A DNA stretch of 23,493 nucleotides. It comes from Oscillospiraceae bacterium (GTDB taxonomy: Bacteria > Bacillota > Clostridia > Oscillospirales > Oscillospiraceae). The stretch lies in the NCBI GenBank assembly GCA_028708585.1, contig JAQVYO010000005.1, positions 1 through 23,493 of the forward strand, in the 5' to 3' direction. The translations under genes were made by a program, and so were the position numbers. Shown piece by piece: positions 5,722 through 13,444 of this stretch. The notes beneath the pieces are model-generated. The model saw nothing but the letters and a program-made list of their open reading frames with translations. It did not search any database and was not told the DNA's origin. The number at the start of each line of letters is the position of its first letter. The stretch's first letter is position 1.

Positions 5722-6531
5722 TCAGCTGACCCGGACAGTGCAGGTGAGCGTCCTGCCGTCCACCGAAGCGTTGATGGCGGTGCGGCCGGGAGACAGCCCG
5801 GTGACAAGGCCGCTGCTGGTCACAGTTGCCACCGAAGGGTTGTTGACGCTCCATGAGACGCCGCCGGAGCCGCCGGAAACGGACAGCCGGAAGGATTCCC
5901 TTGTATCCAGGGTAATATCCGTTCGGTTGAGGGCTGGCGTCTGCCCGGCGGCCGTGCTGCCGGCGGCCGCGGGAGCCTTGACGCGGACGACGCAGAATTC
6001 GGTTTTCTGGCCCGCCTGGGCCGTCACATTGATGTCGCCGCCGGACACGGCGGTGACAAGGCCGGTGCTGCTTACCGTGGCCACGGCCGGGTTTTCACTG
6101 GTCCATGTGACCGAGGCACCCGCGCTGTGGGGGGCCACATCCGCAGTCAGCTGATAGGTTTCGCCCGCGGAAAAGAGGGTGATGTCCGTTTTGTTCAGCG
6201 TGATTCCGGTGACGTTTGCCTGGGCCCCCGTGCCGGAGGACTGGGGAGGACTGCTGGCGCCGGATACAGCGGGCGCGGTTTCCGCCGGGTTTTTTTCGCT
6301 GAACAGGCGGCGTCCGATGGACGCCACAATTAAAACCGCCGCCACAATGATGGCGAAAGAAATCAAAAAGGACGCAATGGTCCCCAAAGGGCTGCGCTTG
6401 CGGTTGGGTCCGCGCCCCATCTTTTTTCCGTTTTTGTGTTTTTCCGCGTAGTCCCTTTCCTCGCAGAAGGGACAGCGTTTATAAGTTGTCGAATATTCTT
6501 CTCCGCAGACCGGACATTTTATGGTATTCAT
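5722..6531 (-). CDS. Zinc-ribbon, single-TM protein with two bacterial Ig-like (BIG2) domains
   Basis: A 269-residue protein with a clear three-part layout. Residues 6-23 form a short zinc ribbon (C6-x2-C9, C20-x2-C23). Residues about 50-72 are one transmembrane helix after a basic stretch. After a Ser/Ala/Pro-rich linker come two BIG2 repeats (about 106-185 and 198-268), each with the ITL...L start, a VTW/VSW core and the VATV-x-x-x-GLVT signature. The ribbon should face the cytoplasm and the Ig-like repeats the outside. BIG2 domains are common in surface adhesins and cell-wall proteins; no specific function can be assigned. GGAGG lies 5 nt before the ATG, and a promoter at 6662-6691 leaves a UTR of about 120 nt. 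The gene is 22 bp upstream of pfkA, so the two are probably cotranscribed. Confidence 0.85.
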   Translation of the reverse strand: MNTIKCPVCGEEYSTTYKRCPFCEERDYAEKHKNGKKMGRGPNRKRSPLGTIASFLISFAIIVAAVLIVASIGRRLFSEKNPAETAPAVSGASSPPQSSGTGAQANVTGITLNKTDITLFSAGETYQLTADVAPHSAGASVTWTSENPAVATVSSTGLVTAVSGGDINVTAQAGQKTEFCVVRVKAPAAAGSTAAGQTPALNRTDITLDTRESFRLSVSGGSGGVSWSVNNPSVATVTSSGLVTGLSPGRTAINASVDGRTLTCTVRVS

Positions 6532-6661
6532 GGCCGCCTCCCATTATATGTGATTCAGTTGGCAAATGTTCCGGCAGATTGGGCGCGGAAAAAGGAAAAA
6601 GGGGTGAAAAGCGCTCCGCCGCCTTGCCGGAAACAGGCGTCTCTCTTTGGCCTTTCCTTTT

Positions 6662-6691
6662 ATCATACCTGTTTTCGTCGAGGGCTGTCAA
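6662..6691 (-). promoter_or_regulatory. Promoter of the BIG2-pfkA operon
   Basis: On the minus strand: TTGACA (6691-6686), 18-nt spacer, TATGAT (6667-6662). AT-rich sequence rises just upstream of the -35. The predicted start is near 6655, about 120 nt before the BIG2-gene ATG. Confidence 0.8.
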
Positions 6692-6745
6692 CAAAATTTT
6701 TACAAAGTTTTCGTGGATGGGGAGGGGGAGCTTAGCCTCGCGGCC

Positions 6746-6775
6746 TTGACCGGACGGGTGGCTTCGGGATAGGAT
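6746..6775 (+). promoter_or_regulatory. Probable promoter of the ArsC-like gene
   Basis: TTGACC, 18-nt spacer, TAGGAT on the plus strand, with a predicted start near 6783 and a UTR of about 50 nt. The -10 is only a partial match. A 4-bp GGGG/CCCC mini-hairpin follows in the UTR. Confidence 0.5.
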
Positions 6776-6834
6776 AAACAAAGGGGCTTGCCCCGTTTTC
6801 TCTCGCAAAAAAAGAAATCCAGGAGGACGTTTCT

Positions 6835-7203
6835 TTGAACATTCAGATATTTGGAACAAAAAAATGCTTCGATACCAAAAAGGCCCAGCGGTACTTTAAA
6901 GAGCGGGGAATCCCGGTGCAGATGATCGATCTTGCCCAAAAGGGCATGAGCCGCGGGGAACTGGATGCGGTTCTTCGCGCCGTGGGGGGATTAGAGCCTC
7001 TGGTCAACCGGAAGGCGAAGGACGCGCCGGAACTTCTCTATCTGGCCTATGAGGAGGACAAGCGGGAAAAGCTTCTGGAAAACCCCAGCCTCCTCAAAAC
7101 CCCCGTGGTTCGAAACGGAAAAAAAGCCACGGTGGGCTACTGTCCGGAGGTTTGGAAGGTATGGGAGGAGGAAGAACGGGGCAATATTCAAAAAAGGTTC
7201 TGA
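6835..7203 (+). CDS. ArsC/Spx-family thioredoxin-fold protein
   Basis: A 122-residue protein starting at TTG, placed by AGGAGG 8 nt upstream. The N-terminus, IFGTKKCFDTKKA, gives the family's beta-strand followed by a reactive Cys (C11), with Lys at 15-16 where classical ArsC or Spx have further motif residues. There is no second Cys at C11+3, so it is not a CxxC redox pair. The C-terminal part contains TPVVRNGKKATVGY, the usual cis-Pro region of ArsC-like proteins of the YffB type. Such proteins may act as glutathione- or thiol-dependent reductases or as RNA-polymerase-binding regulators; I would not call this an arsenate reductase, and no ars genes are nearby. It lies 88 bp upstream of the HtrA-like protease on the same strand. 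Confidence 0.85.
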   Translation: MNIQIFGTKKCFDTKKAQRYFKERGIPVQMIDLAQKGMSRGELDAVLRAVGGLEPLVNRKAKDAPELLYLAYEEDKREKLLENPSLLKTPVVRNGKKATVGYCPEVWKVWEEEERGNIQKRF

Positions 7204-7291
7204 ATCTCTTCATGATTTGGCCACAAATTTAGAATATGATATTCGTAAAAGAACAAAGCATTCCAAGGATATGTGGAAGGAGAGCGCGGTC

Positions 7292-8656
7292 ATGATAAAT
7301 GATTATAATCCGGAAAAGGATAACGAAAGGCAAAACAGCCATCCCTATATTCCAATCGGCGAGGATAATTATTGGGTGCTTCCTGTGGAGCCTTCCCCGG
7401 GCAAGGGCGGCGGGAGACGGAAGGGGAGCAAAAGCCGGATCAAATGGATTGCGGTCTGTTTGGCCTGCGCCGTCGTGGGCGGCCTTTTAAGCTCCGGCAT
7501 CTTCTGCTTGTGGGGCGGTGAAAGCGGCGGAGGCGGCAAAACCACCCTTCAGATGGGCCAGCGGGAAGCCGTCAAGCTGAATACCTCCACCGTCTCGACG
7601 GGGACGGAGATGACCTTTCCGGAAGTCTACGCCAAATATGTCAATTCCACTGTGGGCATTATCACGGAAATTACCTCCGCCAACGCATTTGGCCAGCCGG
7701 TAGAAGGGGCGGCGGCAGGCTCCGGGTTTATCATCAGCGCGGACGGGTACATTCTAACCAACTACCATGTGGTGGAAAACGCCAAGACCATTCAGGTAAC
7801 GCTGGGCAGCGGCGCCAAATACAGCGGCAGGCTGGTGGGTTATGACGACGACAGCGACGTTGCGGTGTTGAAGGTTTCCGCATCCAGTTTAAACCCTGTG
7901 GTCATTGGCGATTCGGATAAGATGCATGTGGCGGACGCGGTCATGGCTATCGGCAACCCTCTGGGCGACTTGACGTTTACCTGCACCACCGGCATTGTCA
8001 GCGCGCTGAACCGTTCGGTGACCATCAACGGCTTATCCTATAATATGATGCAGACCGACTGCGCCATCAACGAAGGCAACTCCGGCGGCCCCCTGTTCAA
8101 CAAATACGGCGAGGTCGTCGGCATTGTCTCCGCCAAATATGCTTCCAGCCAGATTGAAGGGCTTGGATTCGCCATCCCCATCAACGACGTAACCAGCCTG
8201 GTCAGCGAAATCATCAAAACGGGATATGTGACCGGAAAAGCCAGCATGGGCATTACGGTAACCACCATTTCCAGCGCCATGGCCCAGCAGTATAATATGA
8301 AGCAGGGCGCCTATGTGGTCTCGGTGGGCGCGGGAAGCTGCGCGGAAAAAGCGGGGCTGAAGCAGGGCGATATCATTACCGCCATTGGAAAGACCGCCGT
8401 CAACTCAACGGAGGACCTGGCCTCCGCCAAAAAGTCCTATAAAGCGGGCCAGACCGCAACGATCACTATTTACCGTTCCGGCGAGGCCAAGACCTTAAAT
8501 ATTACCTTTGACGAGGAGAAGCTGACTTCCAGTGCCAGCAATTCCGGCAGCGCCAAAAGCGGCCAGTCCGGATCCGGGAGCTATGGCTATTCGTTCGGCA
8601 ACGGAGAGGACGGAAGCTTCGGCTTTCAGCTGCCCGGCAGCGGCGAGGCCAGTTAG
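7292..8656 (+). CDS. Membrane-tethered HtrA/DegP-like serine protease with PDZ domain
   Basis: A 454-residue protein. The ATG at 7292 is preferred because AAGGAG lies about 9 nt upstream; the ORF stays open to 7049, but that part overlaps the ArsC-like gene in another frame. A cytoplasmic tail of about 50 residues, with an acidic start and a Lys/Arg-rich end, precedes one transmembrane helix (about 52-74) and a Gly-rich linker. The trypsin-like domain shows the full triad: H159 in TNYHVVE, D189 in DDSDVAVLK and S264 in GNSGGPLF. One PDZ domain follows (about 335-420), then a Ser/Gly-rich tail. This is the typical Gram-positive HtrA layout for quality control of exported proteins. No clear promoter was found in the 88-bp gap upstream, so cotranscription with the ArsC-like gene is possible. 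Confidence 0.93.
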   Translation: MINDYNPEKDNERQNSHPYIPIGEDNYWVLPVEPSPGKGGGRRKGSKSRIKWIAVCLACAVVGGLLSSGIFCLWGGESGGGGKTTLQMGQREAVKLNTSTVSTGTEMTFPEVYAKYVNSTVGIITEITSANAFGQPVEGAAAGSGFIISADGYILTNYHVVENAKTIQVTLGSGAKYSGRLVGYDDDSDVAVLKVSASSLNPVVIGDSDKMHVADAVMAIGNPLGDLTFTCTTGIVSALNRSVTINGLSYNMMQTDCAINEGNSGGPLFNKYGEVVGIVSAKYASSQIEGLGFAIPINDVTSLVSEIIKTGYVTGKASMGITVTTISSAMAQQYNMKQGAYVVSVGAGSCAEKAGLKQGDIITAIGKTAVNSTEDLASAKKSYKAGQTATITIYRSGEAKTLNITFDEEKLTSSASNSGSAKSGQSGSGSYGYSFGNGEDGSFGFQLPGSGEAS

Positions 8657-8712
8657 TTTCAGAAGATCCGGCAAAGCACTTCTGATTTTCCCTCCTCTTA
8701 AAAACTTCTGCA

Positions 8713-8767
8713 AACCAAAATCGTTCCCGGCCGCCTGTTCTGTTGGCGGCCGGGAACGATTTTTCGG
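8713..8767. terminator. Bidirectional terminator between the HtrA-like gene and pepF
   Basis: A perfect 19-bp stem (8717-8735 pairing with 8745-8763) with a 9-nt loop. A-rich bases on one side and TTTTT on the other let it act in both directions for these two convergent genes. Confidence 0.93.
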
Positions 8768-8811
8768 GAAAAAACGGCTTGTTTTTCCGTATTACCGGCG
8801 TTTCCCGGGGC

Positions 8812-10623
8812 TTATAGCTGTTCTATCTGCTCCATCTGCCCCAGAAGTTCCTCAAACAGGGAAAGTGCCTGCTCCACCGGTCGGGGGCTTTCCATGTCCA
8901 CCCCCGCGATTTTCAGAAGATCAATGGGGTCCAGGGAAGAGCCGCCTTTCAGGAAAGACAGGTAGTCCCGGGCGGCCTTTGGCCCTTCCGTTAAGATGCG
9001 GCGGGACAGGGCGATGGCCGCGGAAAAGCCGGTGGCATACTGATAGACATAAAAAGAAGAATAAAAATGAGGAATGCGGGCCCATTCGATGTCGATGCCC
9101 GGGTCGATGATCACTCCGTCGCCGAAATAGGTCTGGTTGAGTTCCCGGTATAGGCCGGAGAGCACGTCCGGGGTAAGCGCGCCGCCGGATTCCGCCAGGG
9201 CGTGGGCCTTCTGCTCAAATTCGGCAAACATGGTCTGACGGAATACCGTTCCCCGGAATTCCTCCAGAAAGTGATTTAAAAGGAACAGACGCTCCGTTTT
9301 GTCTTTGGCGTTTTGAAGCATGTGCTGCATCAAAAGGGATTCGTTGCAGGTGGAAGCCACCTCCGCCACAAACAGCGTGTACCCCGCGTAGGGGTAGGGC
9401 TGGTGCTTGGCGGAATAGTAGGTGTGCAGGGCGTGGCCCATTTCATGAGCCAAAGTGAACGCGCCGTTTAAATCGTCTTTGTGGTTCAGCAGCACATAGG
9501 GGTGCACGCCGTAGGCGCCCCAGGAATAGGCGCCGCCCCGCTTGCCCCGGTTTTCATAGACGTCGATCCAGCGGTTTTGGAAAGCTTCCTGCAAAATGGA
9601 CCCATATTCTTCCCCCAGGGGTTTGAGGCCCTCCAAAACCAGGCCCTTTGCCTGAGAGAAAGAAACCGTCTGGTCCGCATCCCCCACAAGGGGCGCATAA
9701 AGATCGTACATGTGCAGATCGGGAAGCTGCAGGACCCGTTTCCGCAGGGCAAGATAGCGGTGCATCAGAGGCAGGCGCCGCCGGACCGTTTGAACAAGGT
9801 TGTCGTAAACCGACAGGGGAATGCGGCCGTAAAACAGAGAGGCTTCCCGGGTGGAAGAAAACTTTCGGGCCTTGGCATAGAAAATATCTTTTTTCACATT
9901 GGCGGAATAAGTGGCCGCCAATGTGTTCCGGTATGCGTCATAGGTGGTAAACAGCGCGTCGAAGGCGTCTTTCCGCACTCTTCGGTCCCGGTCCTTCAAA
10001 AAGGGGACATACCGGGCTTCGGTCAGCTCCACCAGGTTCCCCTCGTGATTTTTGATGGAGGGGAATTTCAGATCGGCGTTGGTAAAGGCACTGAAAATGT
10101 CTTCCGGGCTACCGGAAAGCTCTCCGGAAGCGGAAAGCAGCTGCTCCAAAGGCGCGGATAAAATATGCGTCCGGTTGCGGCGGATTTCCCCAATGGACCG
10201 GCGGTAGAGGGAAAGCGACCGGTCCCCGGTCAAAAATCCGGCGAGGGTTTCTTCCGGGATGGAGAGGATCTCCGGCTCCACAAAGGAAAGCGCGCCCCCC
10301 AGGGAAACCGCCAGCCGCTGGGCCCGGCTGGAAAGGCCCTGATAGGCGGGGTTCGCGGTGTTTTCATGAAGTTTTTCATTGGCATAGACAAAAAGCCGGT
10401 CCAGCCGGAGCTGCAGGCCGTAGGCCTCCCGGAGGCAGGCGCACAGCGTCCCGGAGGAGGCGCCCAGCTTTCCTTGATACGTTGCGGGAAGGATGGGGAT
10501 CGCCGCTTCCAGCGCGGAAAATTCCGCTTCCCATTGGCCGTCCGTGGCAAACAAATCTTCTACGGCCCATTTGTCCTGAGCGGGAATTTCTTCTCTTGTT
10601 CTGAGGCTTCGTTCGTCTCCCAT
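8812..10623 (-). CDS. pepF: Oligoendopeptidase F (M3 family zinc metallopeptidase)
   Basis: A 603-residue cytoplasmic zinc peptidase that cleaves short peptides. The M3 active site HEMGH (LAHEMGHALH) is clear, and downstream acidic residues around FVAEVASTCNES supply the third zinc ligand expected for the family. The N-terminus has the typical W-x-x-EDLF motif, and length and overall layout fit PepF (about 600 residues). AAGGAGG lies 5 nt before the ATG. The gene follows the LCP gene on the same strand after 134 bp, so cotranscription is possible but not proven. It converges with the protease gene and ends at the bidirectional terminator. The physiological role is probably recycling of imported or internally generated peptides. 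Confidence 0.96.
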   Translation of the reverse strand: MGDERSLRTREEIPAQDKWAVEDLFATDGQWEAEFSALEAAIPILPATYQGKLGASSGTLCACLREAYGLQLRLDRLFVYANEKLHENTANPAYQGLSSRAQRLAVSLGGALSFVEPEILSIPEETLAGFLTGDRSLSLYRRSIGEIRRNRTHILSAPLEQLLSASGELSGSPEDIFSAFTNADLKFPSIKNHEGNLVELTEARYVPFLKDRDRRVRKDAFDALFTTYDAYRNTLAATYSANVKKDIFYAKARKFSSTREASLFYGRIPLSVYDNLVQTVRRRLPLMHRYLALRKRVLQLPDLHMYDLYAPLVGDADQTVSFSQAKGLVLEGLKPLGEEYGSILQEAFQNRWIDVYENRGKRGGAYSWGAYGVHPYVLLNHKDDLNGAFTLAHEMGHALHTYYSAKHQPYPYAGYTLFVAEVASTCNESLLMQHMLQNAKDKTERLFLLNHFLEEFRGTVFRQTMFAEFEQKAHALAESGGALTPDVLSGLYRELNQTYFGDGVIIDPGIDIEWARIPHFYSSFYVYQYATGFSAAIALSRRILTEGPKAARDYLSFLKGGSSLDPIDLLKIAGVDMESPRPVEQALSLFEELLGQMEQIEQL

Positions 10624-10757
10624 AGGATCCTCCTTGTTTCATCTTGTTTCCATAGCCGGTAGTATGCGCAAAAATTTCCCGGAAATCCGCCCCCGGGGCG
10701 GGGGAGGACGCCGGGGCCTTCGGGAATGCCGGATTTGGGGCTTACCCGCAAAAATCG
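10624..10757 (-). other. GC-rich gap between the LCP gene and pepF
   Basis: No gene is visible. A short GC palindrome at 10687-10701 (6-bp stem, 3-nt loop) is followed on the minus strand by a second small inverted repeat ending in TTTTT. This could be a weak terminator for the LCP gene. I see no confident promoter for pepF. Confidence 0.4.
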
Positions 10758-11789
10758 TCAGCTGAAAACCGTTTCTCCGTCTTGAATGCTCATAATCTGC
10801 AAATCCGGCCGCTCCAGGGGGGCGGTAAAGGGGTTGAACCCGGAGTTTACCATGGTTAAAACCTTGTCGATATCCAATGTGACATAATGGCTGCCCCGGT
10901 AAGAAGCGGTGGTATCGGCATAGGGAATGGTCTGGCACAGGATGCGCTGGGGTTTCAGGCTCAAAAGATGTTCGCCAAACCAGACGATGTTTTGCAGATT
11001 CAAGTCGGTTTTGACATATTCCTGCAAAATTCCGGCAAGATTGCGTACTTTCGTGATGTTTCCCGCCTGGAGAGTCTGCCCGGCCAGCGCCTTTAAAAAC
11101 TGCTGCTGAGTGGATACCCGGCCGATGTCCTGAAGCAGGTAGGCGTTGCGGCAGCGGACCAGCTGCTCCGCCTTTTCCCCGTCTAAATGCTGCATGCCCG
11201 CTTTCAGATGGATATACAGGTTTTGGGTGGGGTCTTCATAATTCATGTCCACGGGAACGTCGAAATCGACGCCGCCCACCGTGTCCACAATTTTTTCAAA
11301 GGCTTTGAGGTTTACCTGAATGTAAAAGTCAATGGGAATGCCCAAAAGCTGGGAGATCTCGTTTTGCAGGCCCCTGGCCCCTTCACTGGCATACACCGCG
11401 TTGATGCGCTTGTTGCTGCGGTCGGTTTCAATCAGCGTGTCCCTGGGGATGCTGACCAGGTTCAAAGCCTGGCCTTGCACGTCGTAAGCGCCTACCATGA
11501 CGGTGTCGGTGTTGCCGTTGCCGTCATCCATCCCGAACAGCAAAAAGGTATAAAAATCCTTTTTCCTCTCTCTGCTTTGGGCGAATCCGGTGCCAGGCTC
11601 CGCGGCGAAAGGGGCGGGGGACGCCGCCGCTTGGGCCATCTTGGGCGGTTGAACCGCCAGTTTATAAAAGGAAAAGCCGGCCACGATAAAGGCGGAGACC
11701 ACCGTCAGCAAGCCGTACGTCCGCCGGATGATCTTCCTTCTGGCCTTTGCCCGGGCGTTTTTCCCTTTTTGTTTCTTTTTTGCGGCCAT
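10758..11789 (-). CDS. LytR-CpsA-Psr (LCP) family cell-wall glycopolymer ligase
   Basis: A 343-residue protein. LCP enzymes transfer lipid-linked glycopolymers such as teichoic acids or capsule to peptidoglycan on the outer membrane face. A strongly basic cytoplasmic tail and one transmembrane helix (about residues 25-45) precede the LCP domain. Visible conserved points are LLFGMDD, a TDTVM strand, the SIPRDT motif with the catalytic Arg, INAVYASEG, the long VGGVDFDVP segment, and the RCR motif near AEQLVRCR. The ATG at 11787-11789 is chosen because AAGGAG lies 8 nt upstream. An open frame extends to a TTG at 11945, but it lacks a ribosome binding site and reads like leader sequence. A strong promoter at 11972-12000 gives a UTR of about 175 nt. 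Confidence 0.92.
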   Translation of the reverse strand: MAAKKKQKGKNARAKARRKIIRRTYGLLTVVSAFIVAGFSFYKLAVQPPKMAQAAASPAPFAAEPGTGFAQSRERKKDFYTFLLFGMDDGNGNTDTVMVGAYDVQGQALNLVSIPRDTLIETDRSNKRINAVYASEGARGLQNEISQLLGIPIDFYIQVNLKAFEKIVDTVGGVDFDVPVDMNYEDPTQNLYIHLKAGMQHLDGEKAEQLVRCRNAYLLQDIGRVSTQQQFLKALAGQTLQAGNITKVRNLAGILQEYVKTDLNLQNIVWFGEHLLSLKPQRILCQTIPYADTTASYRGSHYVTLDIDKVLTMVNSGFNPFTAPLERPDLQIMSIQDGETVFS

Positions 11790-11971
11790 AAGCCTCTCTC
11801 CTTCCGATGGACGGCAAAAAACGAGAGGCGCGGCCATGGGGGAAAAGGCCTCCCGGAAACGCATGCGGCGCCGCTTCGGGCCGGCCGTGAAAGAGCCGGA
11901 CCGCCTGCCCTTTCGCGGATAAAACCGCAAAAGAAAGCCGCCCAAGGCGCGAGTCTTTACGCACCGACTTT

Positions 11972-12000
11972 ATTATAAACAAATATCCAGGATTTCACAA
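11972..12000 (-). promoter_or_regulatory. Promoter of the LCP gene
   Basis: On the minus strand: TTGTGA (12000-11995), 17-nt spacer, TATAAT (11977-11972), with a long A/T tract just upstream that could serve as an UP element. The predicted start near 11965 leaves about 175 nt of untranslated leader. Confidence 0.78.
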
Positions 12001-12257
12001 GGGAGGGAAAAATTTTTTTTCTTTTTTTTTAGACGAAAAAAGGGGAAAACCCTTGGAGCCTGCGGGAAAACGGAGAAAAATCCAAGAACAAATCTGTAAG
12101 TTCCTGGAGAATCGGAAGAAGAGGACGCGCCTTGACAGGGCGGGGAGGGGGCCGGTATACTACAGATGCTGACAAAAATGGGCGGCGGAAAAAGTGTTTG
12201 CCAAAGATGGCGCTCAGATTCGCTCCGGCGGCTTTCTTTGCATGCGGAGCCGTCCCC
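12001..12257. other. Intergenic region between the LCP and DUF2971 genes
   Basis: No gene is clearly supported. It holds an A/T tract (12008-12031), a weak minus-strand hairpin with T-run (around 12035-12085) that may terminate the DUF2971 transcript, and a strong plus-strand promoter at 12132-12161 with no annotated target. Confidence 0.55.
12132..12161 (+). promoter_or_regulatory. Near-consensus plus-strand promoter pointing antisense into the DUF2971 gene
   Basis: TTGACA, 18-nt spacer, TATACT on the plus strand. No plus-strand gene follows for several kb; the next genes are all on the minus strand. The transcript would start near 12166-12168 and overlap the 3' end of the DUF2971 gene. Confidence 0.6.
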
Positions 12258-12330
12258 TTACCACCCCTGGCGGATGGGGACGTCGGACGTGCGGATGGAA
12301 AGCTTGGGATTGTGGTTGTTGGCAAAATAA
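12166..12330 (+). CDS. Possible 54-residue leaderless ORF (doubtful)
   Basis: The ATG sits at the predicted start of the 12132-12161 promoter, so it would be read as a leaderless message. The 54-residue product is basic, begins MLTKMGGGKSV and resembles no family I know. It overlaps the end of the DUF2971 gene on the other strand by about 70 bp, so its composition may simply mirror that gene. I list it only because of the promoter placement. Confidence 0.15.
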   Translation: MLTKMGGGKSVCQRWRSDSLRRLSLHAEPSPYHPWRMGTSDVRMESLGLWLLAK

Positions 12331-13235
12331 GAAAGCGCGTTTTTTGCCACGTCGGATGAATTCATGGGGCTGAGGCAGATGCTCTTAAAGTAGCTGGTGT
12401 TTTGGAGGAAAAGCTCAATGTAAGGCACCAAAATGCCGTGGTAATTGCGATATTTGATGATATCCGTGGAATCCGGGCTGATGTCGGTCAGCCGGATTAG
12501 AAGCCGGTATTCCTTTTCGCTACTGAATTTGGGGTGCTTGAAAAAGGGGATAATGTTGATCACCAGCTTGAGATACAGCTCCATGGCGGCGCGGGTATCC
12601 CCGGTCTCCCGGGACAATTCGGCAAGGATCAGATCAAAGATTTCCGTCTGTTCCACCCGGCTGTAGTTGATGCAGTGGCTTTTGATTTCCAGGTCAAAGG
12701 AATAGTTGTGGTTGCCCCTCGCCACATTGCAGGGACAGGGTTCGTCTTCCTCGTCGTCTAAAATATCGCTGCCAATGATCTGAATTTTTTCTTTTTGCAG
12801 TTTGGAAAGGTCCACCATAAACTGGCCGTCGATTTCCACATTATATCCGTCATTTTTGCCGTAATATGCCCACATGGAAAGGGAATCCGGGTCATTGGAC
12901 AGGGCGAGGACAAACACATTTTCAAAGAGCTTGGGCTTTTGGGCCAGAAACGAAGCGCGAATCGCCTCCTTATCCTTCACCGGAGACTGGTCCAGCCGCT
13001 GGAGGAACAAGCTGCAGGCATATTCGATTTCGCTGACGTCGTTCATAAAATCCGACTTTGTGAGCCGCAGTTTGTGCTTGGTCAAAACATTGATGATGGC
13101 GTTGGCGGAGGTGTAATGATAGACGCTGCCGGGGTTGGTAACCGGCGTTGAAAAATCCGTATATCCCCACCACTTCCGGATCGTAGGGTGGGAAAAAAAT
13201 TGCTTCTGGCCTTCGCTTGCCTGCATTTTCTGCAT
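12258..13235 (-). CDS. DUF2971 family protein
   Basis: A 325-residue soluble protein with the DUF2971 pattern: VYHYTSANAIINVL near the N-terminus, then FMNDVSEIEY, LSNDPDSLSMWAYYG and FSSEKEYRLLIR. Molecular function is not established, and no membrane segment or signal peptide is seen. An in-frame ATG at 13292 gives 19 more residues but has no ribosome binding site. It lies upstream of the likely transcription start set by the promoter at 13273-13302, whereas the ATG at 13233-13235 has AAAGGAT about 9 nt upstream, so I use the latter. The gene forms its own unit between the ribosomal operon and the LCP gene. Its conserved His-Tyr, Tyr and Glu pattern loosely recalls ADP-ribosyltransferase folds, but that is speculation. 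Confidence 0.8.
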   Translation of the reverse strand: MQKMQASEGQKQFFSHPTIRKWWGYTDFSTPVTNPGSVYHYTSANAIINVLTKHKLRLTKSDFMNDVSEIEYACSLFLQRLDQSPVKDKEAIRASFLAQKPKLFENVFVLALSNDPDSLSMWAYYGKNDGYNVEIDGQFMVDLSKLQKEKIQIIGSDILDDEEDEPCPCNVARGNHNYSFDLEIKSHCINYSRVEQTEIFDLILAELSRETGDTRAAMELYLKLVINIIPFFKHPKFSSEKEYRLLIRLTDISPDSTDIIKYRNYHGILVPYIELFLQNTSYFKSICLSPMNSSDVAKNALSYFANNHNPKLSIRTSDVPIRQGW

Positions 13236-13272
13236 AACTTCAAATCCTTTTTCCAGGGAATTATTTTCTTTT

Positions 13273-13302
13273 ATTTTACCAGCCCGCGCCATGGTCTGTA
13301 AA
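13273..13302 (-). promoter_or_regulatory. Promoter of the DUF2971 gene
   Basis: On the minus strand: TTTACA (13302-13297), 18-nt spacer, TAAAAT (13278-13273), preceded by TGG. The start near 13266 falls inside the longer reading frame and supports the internal ATG at 13235. Confidence 0.7.
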
Positions 13303-13340
13303 TCTTTTTTCCCAGGAAAGTGCGCCGGAAAGCTTGAAAC

Positions 13341-13396
13341 AAAAAAGCCCCCCGCATGAGCTTCTCAAAACGGGCGCTCATGCGGGGGGCTTTTTC
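13341..13396 (-). terminator. Terminator of the spc/alpha ribosomal operon
   Basis: A 16-bp perfect stem (13391-13376 with 13361-13346 on the minus strand), 14-nt loop, then TTTTTT. The plus strand also ends in a TTTTT run, so it can work in both directions. It lies about 50 nt past rplQ. Confidence 0.95.
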
Positions 13397-13444
13397 CGCC
13401 GCCCCCGGAGATGGCCGGGGGCACATTTGTCTTGCCAGACGGTT

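Larger units (their letters stand above)
6532..6834. other. Divergent intergenic region between the BIG2 gene and the ArsC-like gene
   Basis: No gene is visible in these 303 bp. They carry back-to-back promoters: minus strand at 6662-6691 for BIG2-pfkA and plus strand at 6746-6775 for the ArsC-like/protease pair. An AT-rich stretch separates the two -35 regions. Confidence 0.7.

Noticed and set aside
6835..7203. Arsenate reductase
   Set aside because: The ArsC-like fold is clear, but only the N-terminal Cys motif is present and there are no arsenic-resistance genes nearby; kept as a general ArsC/Spx-family protein.
9481..10161. A 226-codon plus-strand frame over pepF
   Set aside because: Antisense to a full-length PepF with an intact HEMGH site; no ribosome binding site and no recognisable domain.
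12029..12325. A 98-codon minus-strand frame between the LCP and DUF2971 genes
   Set aside because: Low-complexity, no ribosome binding site, and it overlaps the end of the DUF2971 gene in another frame.
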